Notes: generated from the sequence alone by a model not told the origin. A stretch of 7,140 nucleotides of DNA from an uncultured Collinsella sp. (GCA_900548265.1 URKG01000037.1:1-7140), one strand, 5' to 3'; positions 1 through 6,979 are shown, counted from the first letter of the stretch. Translations and numbers: made by a program.

Positions 1-26
1 GAGGCCTCGCGGCCTCCCCCTTTTTT
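1..26 (+). terminator. Intrinsic terminator of an upstream gene, cut by the left edge
   Basis: GAGGCC (1-6) pairs perfectly with GGCCTC (11-16) around a TCGC tetraloop. Four C residues and then six T residues (21-26) follow. The four C residues suggest the 5' arm continues with G residues left of the window, which would lengthen the stem. A stem followed at once by a T-run on the + strand is the classic Rho-independent form, so it should end a rightward transcript from a gene outside the window. The reverse strand has no T-run after the stem. Confidence 0.72.
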
Positions 27-77
27 GCGTTTATGGGCTTTTTGTCTCACATAGTAGCTGTGTTTTATAACCCTCGT

Positions 78-107
78 TTGTCGCATCTTCTGTGAACGGG
101 CTACAAT
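78..107 (+). promoter_or_regulatory. Probable sigma-70-type promoter for the acpS operon
   Basis: TACAAT at 102-107 is a five-of-six match to the -10 consensus. TTGTCG at 78-83 matches the -35 consensus at four of six positions, with an 18-base spacer. Transcription would start near 113-116, leaving a leader of only about 20 bases before the acpS start codon. A second, weaker candidate lies upstream: TTGTCT (42-47) and TATAAC (66-71), also 18 bases apart. I see no operator or riboswitch in the 1-124 region. This is a consensus match by eye only. Confidence 0.5.
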
Positions 108-126
108 AACTTAGTCTGTGCGATAT

Positions 127-134
127 GGAGGTGA
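127..134 (+). promoter_or_regulatory. Strong Shine-Dalgarno site that sets the acpS start
   Basis: GGAGGTGA is an eight-base complement to the 3' end of 16S rRNA. It lies five bases before the ATG at 137 when measured from the GGAGG core. An in-frame ATG at 125 overlaps this site and has no purine-rich sequence suitably placed upstream, so initiation at 137 is strongly preferred. Confidence 0.8.
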
Positions 135-136
135 AC

Positions 137-676
137 ATGGCTGAAGCTGGTATCGGCGTTGATATCGTCGAGATTTCCCGTATGAAATCAATTCTTGAAA
201 AGACGCCGTCGTTTGCTCGGCGTGTGTTTACCGAAGAAGAGCGTGCGTATTGCGATGCATCATCGCGTCCCGCTGCTCACTATGCGAGCCGCTTTGCTTC
301 GCGCGAGGCGGTGCTTAAAGCTCTCGGCACGGGTTTTAGTCAAGGCGTGGGTCGCAAGGATGTTTCGGTAACGCGTGATAAACTCGGCAAACCGAAGGCG
401 CTGCTTTCGGGCCGTGCACTCGAGATCGCTTATGAGCTGGGTGTTGTTGAGGTCGCTCTTTCCATTACGCTTACAGGAGACTTAGCCGTTGCGAATGCCA
501 TCGCGATTACCGAAGATGCTCGGCCTAAGCCAAAAGATGAAAAGGTGAGCACTAAGAAACGCGTTGCGCAGACATTTAAAGAGGCTCGCTCTGTTTTAGA
601 TGAGCTTGAGCAGCTGCAGAATTCAGCATTGACGGAGCACCTGGGCGATGCTTCGCAAGATACGCTAGGAGCATAG
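137..676 (+). CDS. acpS: Holo-[acyl-carrier-protein] synthase with a C-terminal extension
   Basis: This enzyme transfers 4'-phosphopantetheine from CoA to a serine of acyl carrier protein, turning apo-ACP into the active form for fatty acid synthesis in the cytoplasm; the family needs Mg2+. From the ATG at 137 the product has 179 residues. Visible motifs are the N-terminal GIGVDIVEI strand (5-13, metal-binding Asp9), RVFTEEE (29-35) and the signature SREAVLKALGTG (55-66) with Glu57 and Lys61. Near residue 109 the common SISH motif reads SITL, so its His is replaced by Leu112; E. coli AcpS also lacks that His. The family is usually about 120-130 residues and the fold should end near 126. The remaining 50 or so residues are Lys/Glu-rich with a likely helix (about 140-168) and match no domain I know. 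The stop codon abuts the nnr start, and the nnr ribosome binding site lies inside this gene. An in-frame start at 125 would add four residues but overlaps the ribosome binding site. Confidence 0.93.
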   Translation: MAEAGIGVDIVEISRMKSILEKTPSFARRVFTEEERAYCDASSRPAAHYASRFASREAVLKALGTGFSQGVGRKDVSVTRDKLGKPKALLSGRALEIAYELGVVEVALSITLTGDLAVANAIAITEDARPKPKDEKVSTKKRVAQTFKEARSVLDELEQLQNSALTEHLGDASQDTLGA

Positions 677-2293
677 ATGAAACCGGTTTTGAGTACCGAA
701 GAAGTCGTTCGTCTCGAGGATATCATCGAACGCGAAGGGACTTCGAAGGCCGAGCTTATGGAGCTAGCGGGTGAGTTTGCCGCCAACGAGGTCTTGAAGC
801 TCAATCCCGATCGGGTTCTCGTTCTGGTCGGTTTTGGTAATAATGGCGGCGACGGTTGGGTTGCCGCCGATATCCTGAGCCATAAGGGTGTGGACGTCGA
901 TATCGTTTCTCCGGTTGAGCCGGATGAGATTCCTGCTGCTCTGGCACGTCATGTTGCTCGTCGTACTGCCGGCCGCGATGTGCACGTTTGCGTTGGCCCC
1001 TCGCGTGACGAACTCGAGGTTTTGATCGATAAGGCCGATGTTGTTGTCGATGCCATTTTTGGTACCGGTTTCCACGGGAATCTGCGTGCGCCGTTCTCCA
1101 TCTGGATTCCTACGGTCAATGAATGCGCCGATTGTGTCGTATCCATTGATGTCCCCTCGGGCCTGAATGCCGAGACGGGCGTTGTTGATGACGACTGCAT
1201 TCGTGCCGAGCATACGGTGACGATGATTGCGCCCAAGATTGGTTTGTATAGCGCTGATGGCCCTGAGTATGCTGGCGATTTGATCTGCGGCAATCTTTAC
1301 GACCGTCTTGACGAGGTCATCGATGATGTCGACCATGCCGCCGAGATTGTCGAGCCCGGTGACTTAGTTGATTACTTTGCTCCACTACCTACGAATATCG
1401 ATAAGTATTCCCGTGGCTCTGTGCTTATTGTCGCCGGATCTGCGCAATATCCTGGTGCTGCCATTATGGCGGCCAAGTCTGCAGCTCGCGCGGGTGCTGG
1501 TTACGTGGCGGTCGCGGCTCCTGACGCCTGCGCTAATCTTATTCGCATGGCACTTCCTTCGATTCCCGTCTTTGCTATTCCGTCTGATTCCCGCGGCTCC
1601 TTTGGCGCCGCTGCGCGCATGACGGTGTGCGAGATTGCAAAGAAGTACAGCTGCGTACTGTGCGGTCCTGGTATGACGACGTCTGCCGGCGCTATGCAGG
1701 TGGTTTCGGGCTTGCTCGAGCTTGATGTACCGCTTATTTTGGACGCCGATGCACTCAACTGCCTTGCTAAGATTGCCATTGACGGTATTGATAGTAACCC
1801 CGAGATGTATCGTCGCGAGCAGCCGTTGGTTATGACGCCGCACTATCGTGAGCTTTCGCGTCTGGTTGCCGGTGACGAGGTGAACGACCTTGGTACCGCG
1901 ATTGCGGCCGCGCAGAAGGTTGTCTGGGCTGCAGGCTCCGACAACCTGGTTGTCATTGCCAAGGGGCCGACGACGGCTATCTGTGGCGTTGAGCGTGTGC
2001 TGCTGCCGCTCTCGGGTCCGGCTTCTCTGGCAACTGCCGGTTCGGGTGATGTTCTCGCGGGTATTTTGGCCGGCACGCTTGCCACCATGCGCGACGAGAT
2101 GGATCGTTGGGAGTTGCTGTATTCGTACGCCGTCGCACTTCACAGCTACGCCGGTTTTGCCGCGGCGACGGAGTATGGTGAGAAGAGCGTCATCGCGACC
2201 GATCTTATCGACTTGATCGGTCCTGCCATGGAACTGGCGGCAAAGGATGCGCTCGAAGATCTGGGAATCATGGACGAAGGGTCGGATGACTAA
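677..2293 (+). CDS. nnr: Bifunctional NAD(P)H-hydrate epimerase / ADP-dependent NAD(P)H-hydrate dehydratase
   Basis: This is a metabolite-repair enzyme. The N-terminal YjeF_N domain interconverts R- and S-NAD(P)HX, and the C-terminal ribokinase-like domain dehydrates S-NAD(P)HX back to NAD(P)H using ADP. The 538 residues fit the bacterial two-domain form. Epimerase motifs are LMELAG (27-32), GNNGGDG (54-60), VVDAIFGTG (123-131), SIDVPSG (156-162) and Lys187 in MIAPKIG. The dehydratase part starts near 227 with KYSRGSVLIVAGS (243-255), GAGYV (273-277), GPGM (330-333), DADALN (356-361), MTPHYRE (386-392) and TAGSGDVLAG (453-462), where Asp458 is the likely catalytic residue. That motif is usually GTGD and is GSGD here, a mild change. 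Start: AGGAG at 667-671 lies five bases before the ATG, which directly follows the acpS stop, so the two are probably translationally coupled. Both domains look intact. Confidence 0.95.
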   Translation: MKPVLSTEEVVRLEDIIEREGTSKAELMELAGEFAANEVLKLNPDRVLVLVGFGNNGGDGWVAADILSHKGVDVDIVSPVEPDEIPAALARHVARRTAGRDVHVCVGPSRDELEVLIDKADVVVDAIFGTGFHGNLRAPFSIWIPTVNECADCVVSIDVPSGLNAETGVVDDDCIRAEHTVTMIAPKIGLYSADGPEYAGDLICGNLYDRLDEVIDDVDHAAEIVEPGDLVDYFAPLPTNIDKYSRGSVLIVAGSAQYPGAAIMAAKSAARAGAGYVAVAAPDACANLIRMALPSIPVFAIPSDSRGSFGAAARMTVCEIAKKYSCVLCGPGMTTSAGAMQVVSGLLELDVPLILDADALNCLAKIAIDGIDSNPEMYRREQPLVMTPHYRELSRLVAGDEVNDLGTAIAAAQKVVWAAGSDNLVVIAKGPTTAICGVERVLLPLSGPASLATAGSGDVLAGILAGTLATMRDEMDRWELLYSYAVALHSYAGFAAATEYGEKSVIATDLIDLIGPAMELAAKDALEDLGIMDEGSDD

Positions 2294-2295
2294 TC

Positions 2296-3441
2296 ATGAA
2301 TAAAGCCGATTTGACGCGCTGGTCCTGGGTCGAGATCGACCGCGGCGCGCTCCGTCGCAACACGAGGGCCTATAAGAATTTGTTGAATCCACGTCAGCGC
2401 TTGTGTTGCGTGGTCAAGGCCGATGCTTATGGTCATGGAGCTGTTGAGTGCGCCAAGATCATGTATTCGGCTGGTGCCGACATGTTTGCCGTGGCGACGG
2501 TTAACGAGGGCGTTGAGCTCCGACAGGGCGGGATTACGAAGCCCATCCTTATCCTAAGCGAGCCGCCTATCGAGGCCATTCCGACGTTGCTCGAGTTTGA
2601 TATCATGCCCTCGGTCTATACGTCTGACTTTGCTCTTGCGTATGGCGAATGTGCCGTCGCGGCGGGTAAGGTGGGCAAGTATCATCTCGCCATCGAGACG
2701 GGCATGAACCGCATTGGCGTACATTACACGCAGGTGCTCGACTTTGTCCGCGGTATTAATTTCCATCGCGGTATTCAGTGCGACGGCGTATTTACGCACT
2801 TCGCCACGGCCGATGAACCTTCGGGCTGGGACTACAAACTGCAGTGTCAGCGCTTTACCGAGGCCGTTCAGGCCATTAAGGATGCGGGCTTTGAGTGCGG
2901 TATCGTGCACTGCGCCAACACGCCGTCCTCGATGCTCGACCCCTCGATGCATTTTGATATGATTCGCGCCGGCGTTGGCTTGTATGGCATGCAGCCGTGC
3001 GAGCTGAGTGGCCGCGTGATGCAGCTTGATCCCGTTATGAGCGTCCATGCGCGTGTGACGCGCGTGGCACACCCTGCGATGGGTGAGGGCGTGGGCTACG
3101 GTTTTACCTACCGCGTACCGCGTACGCGCGTTCAGATCTGCACGCTGCCGATTGGTTATGCCGACGGCCTATCGCGTACGCTTTCCAATCGTATGGATGT
3201 GCTGTATCGCGGCGAGCGCGTGCATCAGGTTGGCAATATCTGCATGGACCAGTTTATGGTCGCCATTCAGTCCAACCCGGCACACGAGATTCCCGAGGCC
3301 GAGTATGGTGACGAGATGATTATTGTCGGCCGCGATGGCGATGCCGAGATCACTATGGACGAGATGGCCCGACTGCGCGGAACGATTAACTACGAGGTCG
3401 CCTGCGGCTTTGGCATGCGTCTCGACAAGGTCTACGTGTAG
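2296..3441 (+). CDS. alr: Alanine racemase (PLP-dependent)
   Basis: Alr interconverts L- and D-alanine in the cytoplasm and supplies D-alanine for the peptidoglycan stem peptide. The 381 residues are the usual length. The N-terminal TIM-barrel part has WVEIDRGAL (11-19), then VVKADAYGHG (39-48), whose Lys41 forms the Schiff base with PLP. GMNRIG (136-141) and RAGVGLYG (225-232) follow; Arg139 and Arg225 correspond to the conserved substrate and pyridine-ring contacts. The C-terminal beta domain has GVGYGFTY (265-272), where Tyr268 is the second catalytic base, PIGYADG (285-291), and GNICMD (313-318), which completes the active site of the partner subunit. It starts two bases after the nnr stop. 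This is the first ATG after an in-frame TGA at 2287. Its ribosome binding site is weak or distant (GAAGGG at 2276-2281, 14 bases away), so it may depend on ribosomes finishing nnr. Confidence 0.97.
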   Translation: MNKADLTRWSWVEIDRGALRRNTRAYKNLLNPRQRLCCVVKADAYGHGAVECAKIMYSAGADMFAVATVNEGVELRQGGITKPILILSEPPIEAIPTLLEFDIMPSVYTSDFALAYGECAVAAGKVGKYHLAIETGMNRIGVHYTQVLDFVRGINFHRGIQCDGVFTHFATADEPSGWDYKLQCQRFTEAVQAIKDAGFECGIVHCANTPSSMLDPSMHFDMIRAGVGLYGMQPCELSGRVMQLDPVMSVHARVTRVAHPAMGEGVGYGFTYRVPRTRVQICTLPIGYADGLSRTLSNRMDVLYRGERVHQVGNICMDQFMVAIQSNPAHEIPEAEYGDEMIIVGRDGDAEITMDEMARLRGTINYEVACGFGMRLDKVYV

Positions 3442-3449
3442 GAGCCGCT

Positions 3450-4070
3450 ATGGGCGTCATGCACATCCCCGGCCATACCCATCAGGCACCACGTGAGGTC
3501 GCACTCGAGGAAATTGAGGCCGTTCTGGGCGATTGTCACCTCTGCCAGCTCTACCAGTCGCGTCACAATATCGTGTTTGGCGTGGGAAACCCCCGCGCTC
3601 GCGTGATGTTTATTGGTGAGGCGCCGGGCCGCAATGAGGATTTGCAGGGCGAACCCTTTGTGGGGGCGGCAGGCGAGGACCTCAACGGCATTTTGTCGCT
3701 GGCGGGGCTCAAACGCGAAGACGTCTACATTGCCAACGTGCTTAAGTGCCGCCCGCCGGGAAACCGCAATCCGCGTCCCGAGGAAGTGCTGGCTTGCTCG
3801 CCGTTTTTGCGTGAGCAGATTCGAAGCATCTGGCCCGATATTATCGTGACGCTCGGCAACCCCGCGACGCACTTTGTGCTTAAGACCGAGATTGGCATTA
3901 CTAAGCTGCGCGGCAGGTTCCACCAGATGGGGCATTTTGTAGTAATGCCCACTTTTCATCCGGCAGCAGCGCTGCGCAATCCGGCGTGGCAGGAGCTGCT
4001 GGAGGAAGACTTTAAGATGCTGAGCGATTATCTGGAGCGACATCCCGCACCAGAGGACGCCTCGGAATAA
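3450..4070 (+). CDS. Family 4 uracil-DNA glycosylase, iron-sulfur type
   Basis: The 206-residue product should excise uracil, from cytosine deamination or dUTP incorporation, from DNA as the first step of base excision repair. Motif 1 is GEAPGRNED (56-64), followed by QGEPFVGAAGEDL (66-78), which is the family 4 form rather than Ung. Cys29 and Cys32 (CHLC), Cys100 (LKCRPPGNRNP) and Cys116 have the pattern of the four 4Fe-4S ligands of this family. TLGNPAT (134-140) and TFHPAAALRNP (168-178, His170) are the later active-site motifs. AGGAG at 3440-3444 lies five bases before the ATG and overlaps the alr stop codon, giving an 8-base intergenic gap. An in-frame ATG nine bases downstream is possible but worse placed. 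Two consecutive stop codons (4068-4073) end the gene. Its placement between alr and tsaE breaks up the usual run of envelope and tRNA-modification genes. I give no symbol because names for this family vary. Confidence 0.93.
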   Translation: MGVMHIPGHTHQAPREVALEEIEAVLGDCHLCQLYQSRHNIVFGVGNPRARVMFIGEAPGRNEDLQGEPFVGAAGEDLNGILSLAGLKREDVYIANVLKCRPPGNRNPRPEEVLACSPFLREQIRSIWPDIIVTLGNPATHFVLKTEIGITKLRGRFHQMGHFVVMPTFHPAAALRNPAWQELLEEDFKMLSDYLERHPAPEDASE

Positions 4071-4082
4071 TAAGGAGCATAT

Positions 4083-4589
4083 ATGTCCCTGGAGCGCCTG
4101 GGGGTAGGTACTTACAAAACGACTTGCGCTGCCGATACGGAGTACTTTGGCGAGCTAATTGCACCGTGCCTTGAGGACGGCGATGTGCTCATCCTGACCG
4201 GTGGCCTGGGGGTGGGCAAAACTCACTTTACCAAGGGCGTCTCGCGCGGGCTGGGCGATGAGCATATGGTTACGAGCCCTACGTTTGCGCTCATGGCCGT
4301 TCACGATCAAGGCCGTATTCCGCTGTTTCACTTTGATCTATACCGTCTGGAGCATGCCTACGAGCTCGAGGATACGGGCATTTTCGATGTGCTGGGCTAT
4401 GAGGGTGCTTGCCTGCTGGAATGGGGCGAACAATTCCAAGACGAGCTGACGGATGAGTATCTTTCGGTGACGCTCAAGCGTGATGAGGGCGACAGTGATG
4501 TGCGAACGATAACGCTCGAGGCGCACGGTGACCGCGCAATGGAGCTTTCCCATTTGATTGATAAGGCTGTACAAGATGAGCTTGCATAA
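4083..4589 (+). CDS. tsaE: tRNA threonylcarbamoyladenosine biosynthesis ATPase TsaE
   Basis: TsaE is the P-loop ATPase that binds the TsaB-TsaD dimer and supports multiple turnovers of t6A37 formation in ANN-decoding tRNAs. The 168 residues are slightly longer than E. coli TsaE. The Walker A motif is GGLGVGKT (40-47), with Lys46 and Thr47. TSPTFAL (64-70), FHFDLYRL (82-89) and the family-typical LLEWGE (111-116) follow. The C-terminal part after about 125 is acidic and ends in a likely helix. AAGGAG at 4072-4077 sits five bases before the ATG, a strong site just after the glycosylase stop. The last 14 bases overlap the start of the TsaB-RimI-TsaD gene, so its direct partners are made from the coupled next cistron. 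Confidence 0.96.
   Translation: MSLERLGVGTYKTTCAADTEYFGELIAPCLEDGDVLILTGGLGVGKTHFTKGVSRGLGDEHMVTSPTFALMAVHDQGRIPLFHFDLYRLEHAYELEDTGIFDVLGYEGACLLEWGEQFQDELTDEYLSVTLKRDEGDSDVRTITLEAHGDRAMELSHLIDKAVQDELA
4563..4566 (+). promoter_or_regulatory. Ribosome binding site inside tsaE that sets the tsaB-domain start
   Basis: AAGG at 4563-4566 lies nine bases before the ATG at 4576. The frame could also open at a TTG at 4558, but this gives an extra IRLYK-type leader with no match to TsaB, while 4576 places the conserved ALDTSTDML strand close to the N-terminus as in the family. The site is short, so coupling to tsaE termination probably helps. Confidence 0.5.
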
Positions 4590-6960
4590 CGACAACGCGC
4601 TGGTGGTGGCGCTCGATACCTCGACCGACATGCTTGCCTGCGCGGCAAGCTGGATTGATGGGCAGACGGGCGAGACGAAGCTCGTGAGTGGCGACCACAT
4701 GTGTCGCCGTCACGCCAACGTTGAGCTCGTGAATACCGTTGATGGCGTGCTGGCTCAAGTCGGTCTGGATCGCAGCGATGTTGGTTGCTACGTGGTCGGC
4801 CGCGGCCCGGGGTCGTTTACGGGTGTGCGCATCGGCATCTCCACTGCCAAGGGCCTCGCGCGCGGTGCCAATGTTCCGCTGCTGGGCGTGTCGACGCTCG
4901 ACGCTTGCGCTTGGACGGCGTGGAAGGCTGGCGTGCGCGGCAAGCTTGGTATCTTGGCCGATGCCATGCGCGGTGAGGTATATCCGGCACTATATATGCT
5001 GGGCGATGAGGGTCCCGAGCGTCAATTTGAGCGCGAACACGTGGTCAAGGCCGCCGTGGCGCTCGATGAGTGGCGCCGAGCAGCGGACTGGGACCAGGTT
5101 CAGCTGACCGGTGACGGTCTCGTGCGCTATGGCAAGCTGCTGGGTGAGGACGAGACCGCCCGCTGCGTGGAGCGCGACCTGTGGTGGCCTTCGGGCGAGG
5201 GCTTGCTGCTCGCGCACGCTGCGGGTGACGGCGATCCGGCTCGCGTCCTGCCGATTTACACGCGCCTTTCGGATGCCGAGGAAAACGAGCGCAAGCGTCT
5301 TGGTCTTGCCGAGAGTGCGCAGAGCGAAATTACGGGCGTTGCCGATGAGCTCGCCGGTCGTCATCTGCAGTTCCGTCCCATGGGCGCGGCGGATGCCGAG
5401 GGCGCGAGCGCGCTAGAGGCCGCCTGCTTTGAAGGTGCCGGACACGAGGCGTGGACGCCGGGCATGTTCCTGTCCGAACTGGGCGAGGACGTCGCTGCGC
5501 CGCGTAGTTGGTGGGTGGCACACGACGACGGCAAGCTGCTGGGCCTTGCCGGCGGTATGGTCGTGGACGGTGATGTACAGATTCTGGATGTCGCCGTCGA
5601 CCCGGCACATCGCCGTGAGGGCATTGCCCGCAAGCTGCTGTCGCACGTGAGCTATGATGCCCAGATGCTCGGCTGCACCACGGCTTCGCTCGAGGTCGAG
5701 GACGGCAACGAGGGAGCGATCGCGCTTTATAACGCTCTGGGCTTTACCGAGGCGGGTCGTCGTCGTGGCTACTACGGTGCCGGCAAGGACGCCATCGTCA
5801 TGACGGCCCCGCTGCCCCTGGTGCTTCCGGTCGACAATGCTTCGCCCGAGCCGACGGCGGCAGAGCAGCGCGTATGGCCGCTGCCTGCGCCTGGGCGCTC
5901 CGAGGGGGAGCGTGCCGAAATTGAGCGCCGCCGCCTAGTGCTCGCTATCGAGAGTTCCTGCGACGAGACGGCCGTGGCGATTATCGATGCGGATGGCAAT
6001 ATGCTGGCCAACCAGGTGTCGACACAGATTGATTTTCATGCCCGCTTTGGCGGCGTGGTGCCCGAGATCGCCTCGCGCAAACACGTTGAGGTGATTGTGA
6101 GTGTCGTGGATGCGGCGCTCGAGGATGCCGCGGCATCGCTTGGTCTTGAGGGTGGAGCCATTGCCCCCAGCGAGCTTGCCGCCGTGGGCGTGACACAGGG
6201 TCCGGGCCTGGTGGGCGCCCTCGTGGTGGGCGTTGCCTTTGCCAAAGGCTTTGCCTACGCCGCCGGTAAGCCGCTCGTATGCGTCAACCATCTGGAGGGG
6301 CACCTGTTTGCCAACTTGCTGGCGCAGCCCGACCTCAAGCCGCCGTTCATCTTTACGCTTGTCTCGGGCGGGCACACCATGCTCGTGCACGTGAAGGCAT
6401 GGGGCGACTACGAGGTACTTGGTGAGACACTCGACGATGCTGTGGGCGAGGCCTTCGACAAGGTAGCCAAGGCGTTGGGTCTGGGCTATCCCGGTGGCCC
6501 CATCATCTCCAAGCTGGCCGAGACGGGCAATCCCCGCGCGATTGATTTCCCCCGTGCACTCAACAGCAGGGGAGACTATCGTTTCTCGCTTTCGGGCCTT
6601 AAAACCGCTGTGACGCTCTACATTGAGCAGGAGACCAAAGCCGGGCGCACGATTCACCTGCCCGATCTGGCAGCTTCGTTTGAGGCAGCTGTCTTTGATG
6701 TGCAGTACAAGAAGGCCAAAAACGCACTGCACGCTACCGGATGCAAGGAATACTGCATCGGCGGCGGCGTCTCGGCCAACCCGCATCTGCGCGAGATGAT
6801 GATCAAGAAGCTTGGGCGTCAGGGGATTCGCGTAACGGTGCCGCCCTTGTCTGCCTGTACCGATAACGCAGCCATGATCGCGGAGGTCGCCCGCCGTAAA
6901 TTCGACCGAGGTGAAATCTCACCGTTCGACGTCGACGCCGATCCAAACATGACGCTGTAG
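4576..6960 (+). CDS. tsaD: TsaB-RimI-TsaD three-domain fusion: tRNA t6A transferase and ribosomal S18 acetyltransferase
   Basis: One uninterrupted frame of 794 residues carries three proteins that are separate in E. coli. TsaB (about 1-232): ALDTSTDML (12-20), GRGPGSFTGVRIG (75-87), DAMRGEVY (129-136) and PIYTR (226-230). RimI-like GNAT (about 262-412): EAWTPGMFLSEL (291-302), acetyl-CoA loop RREGIA (346-351), LEVEDGN (372-378) and ALYNALGF (383-390). Glu373 and Tyr385 have the same 12-residue spacing as the catalytic Glu103 and Tyr115 of enteric RimI. TsaD (about 453-794): AIESSCDETAVAI (457-469), GVVPEIASRKH (493-503), QGPGLVGAL (541-549), metal ligands His572 and His576 in NHLEGH, SGGHT (597-601), DDAVGEAFDK (620-629), GGGVSANPHLRE (729-740) and Asp763 in CTDNAAM. 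TsaD transfers threonylcarbamoyl to tRNA A37, TsaB is its scaffold partner, and RimI acetylates the S18 N-terminus. The symbol tsaD covers only the C-terminal domain. Linkers at about 233-260 and 413-452 separate the parts. The start at 4576 is preferred to a TTG at 4558. Confidence 0.95.
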   Translation: MSLHNDNALVVALDTSTDMLACAASWIDGQTGETKLVSGDHMCRRHANVELVNTVDGVLAQVGLDRSDVGCYVVGRGPGSFTGVRIGISTAKGLARGANVPLLGVSTLDACAWTAWKAGVRGKLGILADAMRGEVYPALYMLGDEGPERQFEREHVVKAAVALDEWRRAADWDQVQLTGDGLVRYGKLLGEDETARCVERDLWWPSGEGLLLAHAAGDGDPARVLPIYTRLSDAEENERKRLGLAESAQSEITGVADELAGRHLQFRPMGAADAEGASALEAACFEGAGHEAWTPGMFLSELGEDVAAPRSWWVAHDDGKLLGLAGGMVVDGDVQILDVAVDPAHRREGIARKLLSHVSYDAQMLGCTTASLEVEDGNEGAIALYNALGFTEAGRRRGYYGAGKDAIVMTAPLPLVLPVDNASPEPTAAEQRVWPLPAPGRSEGERAEIERRRLVLAIESSCDETAVAIIDADGNMLANQVSTQIDFHARFGGVVPEIASRKHVEVIVSVVDAALEDAAASLGLEGGAIAPSELAAVGVTQGPGLVGALVVGVAFAKGFAYAAGKPLVCVNHLEGHLFANLLAQPDLKPPFIFTLVSGGHTMLVHVKAWGDYEVLGETLDDAVGEAFDKVAKALGLGYPGGPIISKLAETGNPRAIDFPRALNSRGDYRFSLSGLKTAVTLYIEQETKAGRTIHLPDLAASFEAAVFDVQYKKAKNALHATGCKEYCIGGGVSANPHLREMMIKKLGRQGIRVTVPPLSACTDNAAMIAEVARRKFDRGEISPFDVDADPNMTL

Positions 6961-6979
6961 CTGGTACGGCGCGGTCCCC

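Noticed and set aside
1385..2143. Minus-strand open frame of 252 codons opposite the dehydratase domain of nnr
   Set aside because: The predicted protein is low in hydrophobic core pattern and rich in Arg, His and Asn, typical of an antisense shadow. The sense strand has strong motifs throughout.
3432..4043. Minus-strand open frame of 203 codons opposite the uracil-DNA glycosylase
   Set aside because: It mirrors the glycosylase gene almost end to end, has no known motif, and the sense strand is fully explained by a conserved enzyme.
4558..4575. TTG start at 4558 for the fusion protein
   Set aside because: It would add six residues with no family match, and the ATG at 4576 has an AAGG at usable spacing and fits the usual TsaB N-terminus.
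5935..6786. Minus-strand open frame of 283 codons opposite the TsaD domain
   Set aside because: It lies wholly inside a clearly recognised gene, shows no recognisable domain, and is explained by GC-biased codon use leaving the antisense frame open.
137..6960. Rise in GC content by eye from acpS and nnr towards the TsaD domain, as a sign of horizontal transfer
   Set aside because: The change is gradual and all genes are conserved housekeeping families in a plausible ancestral order, so transfer is not needed to explain it.
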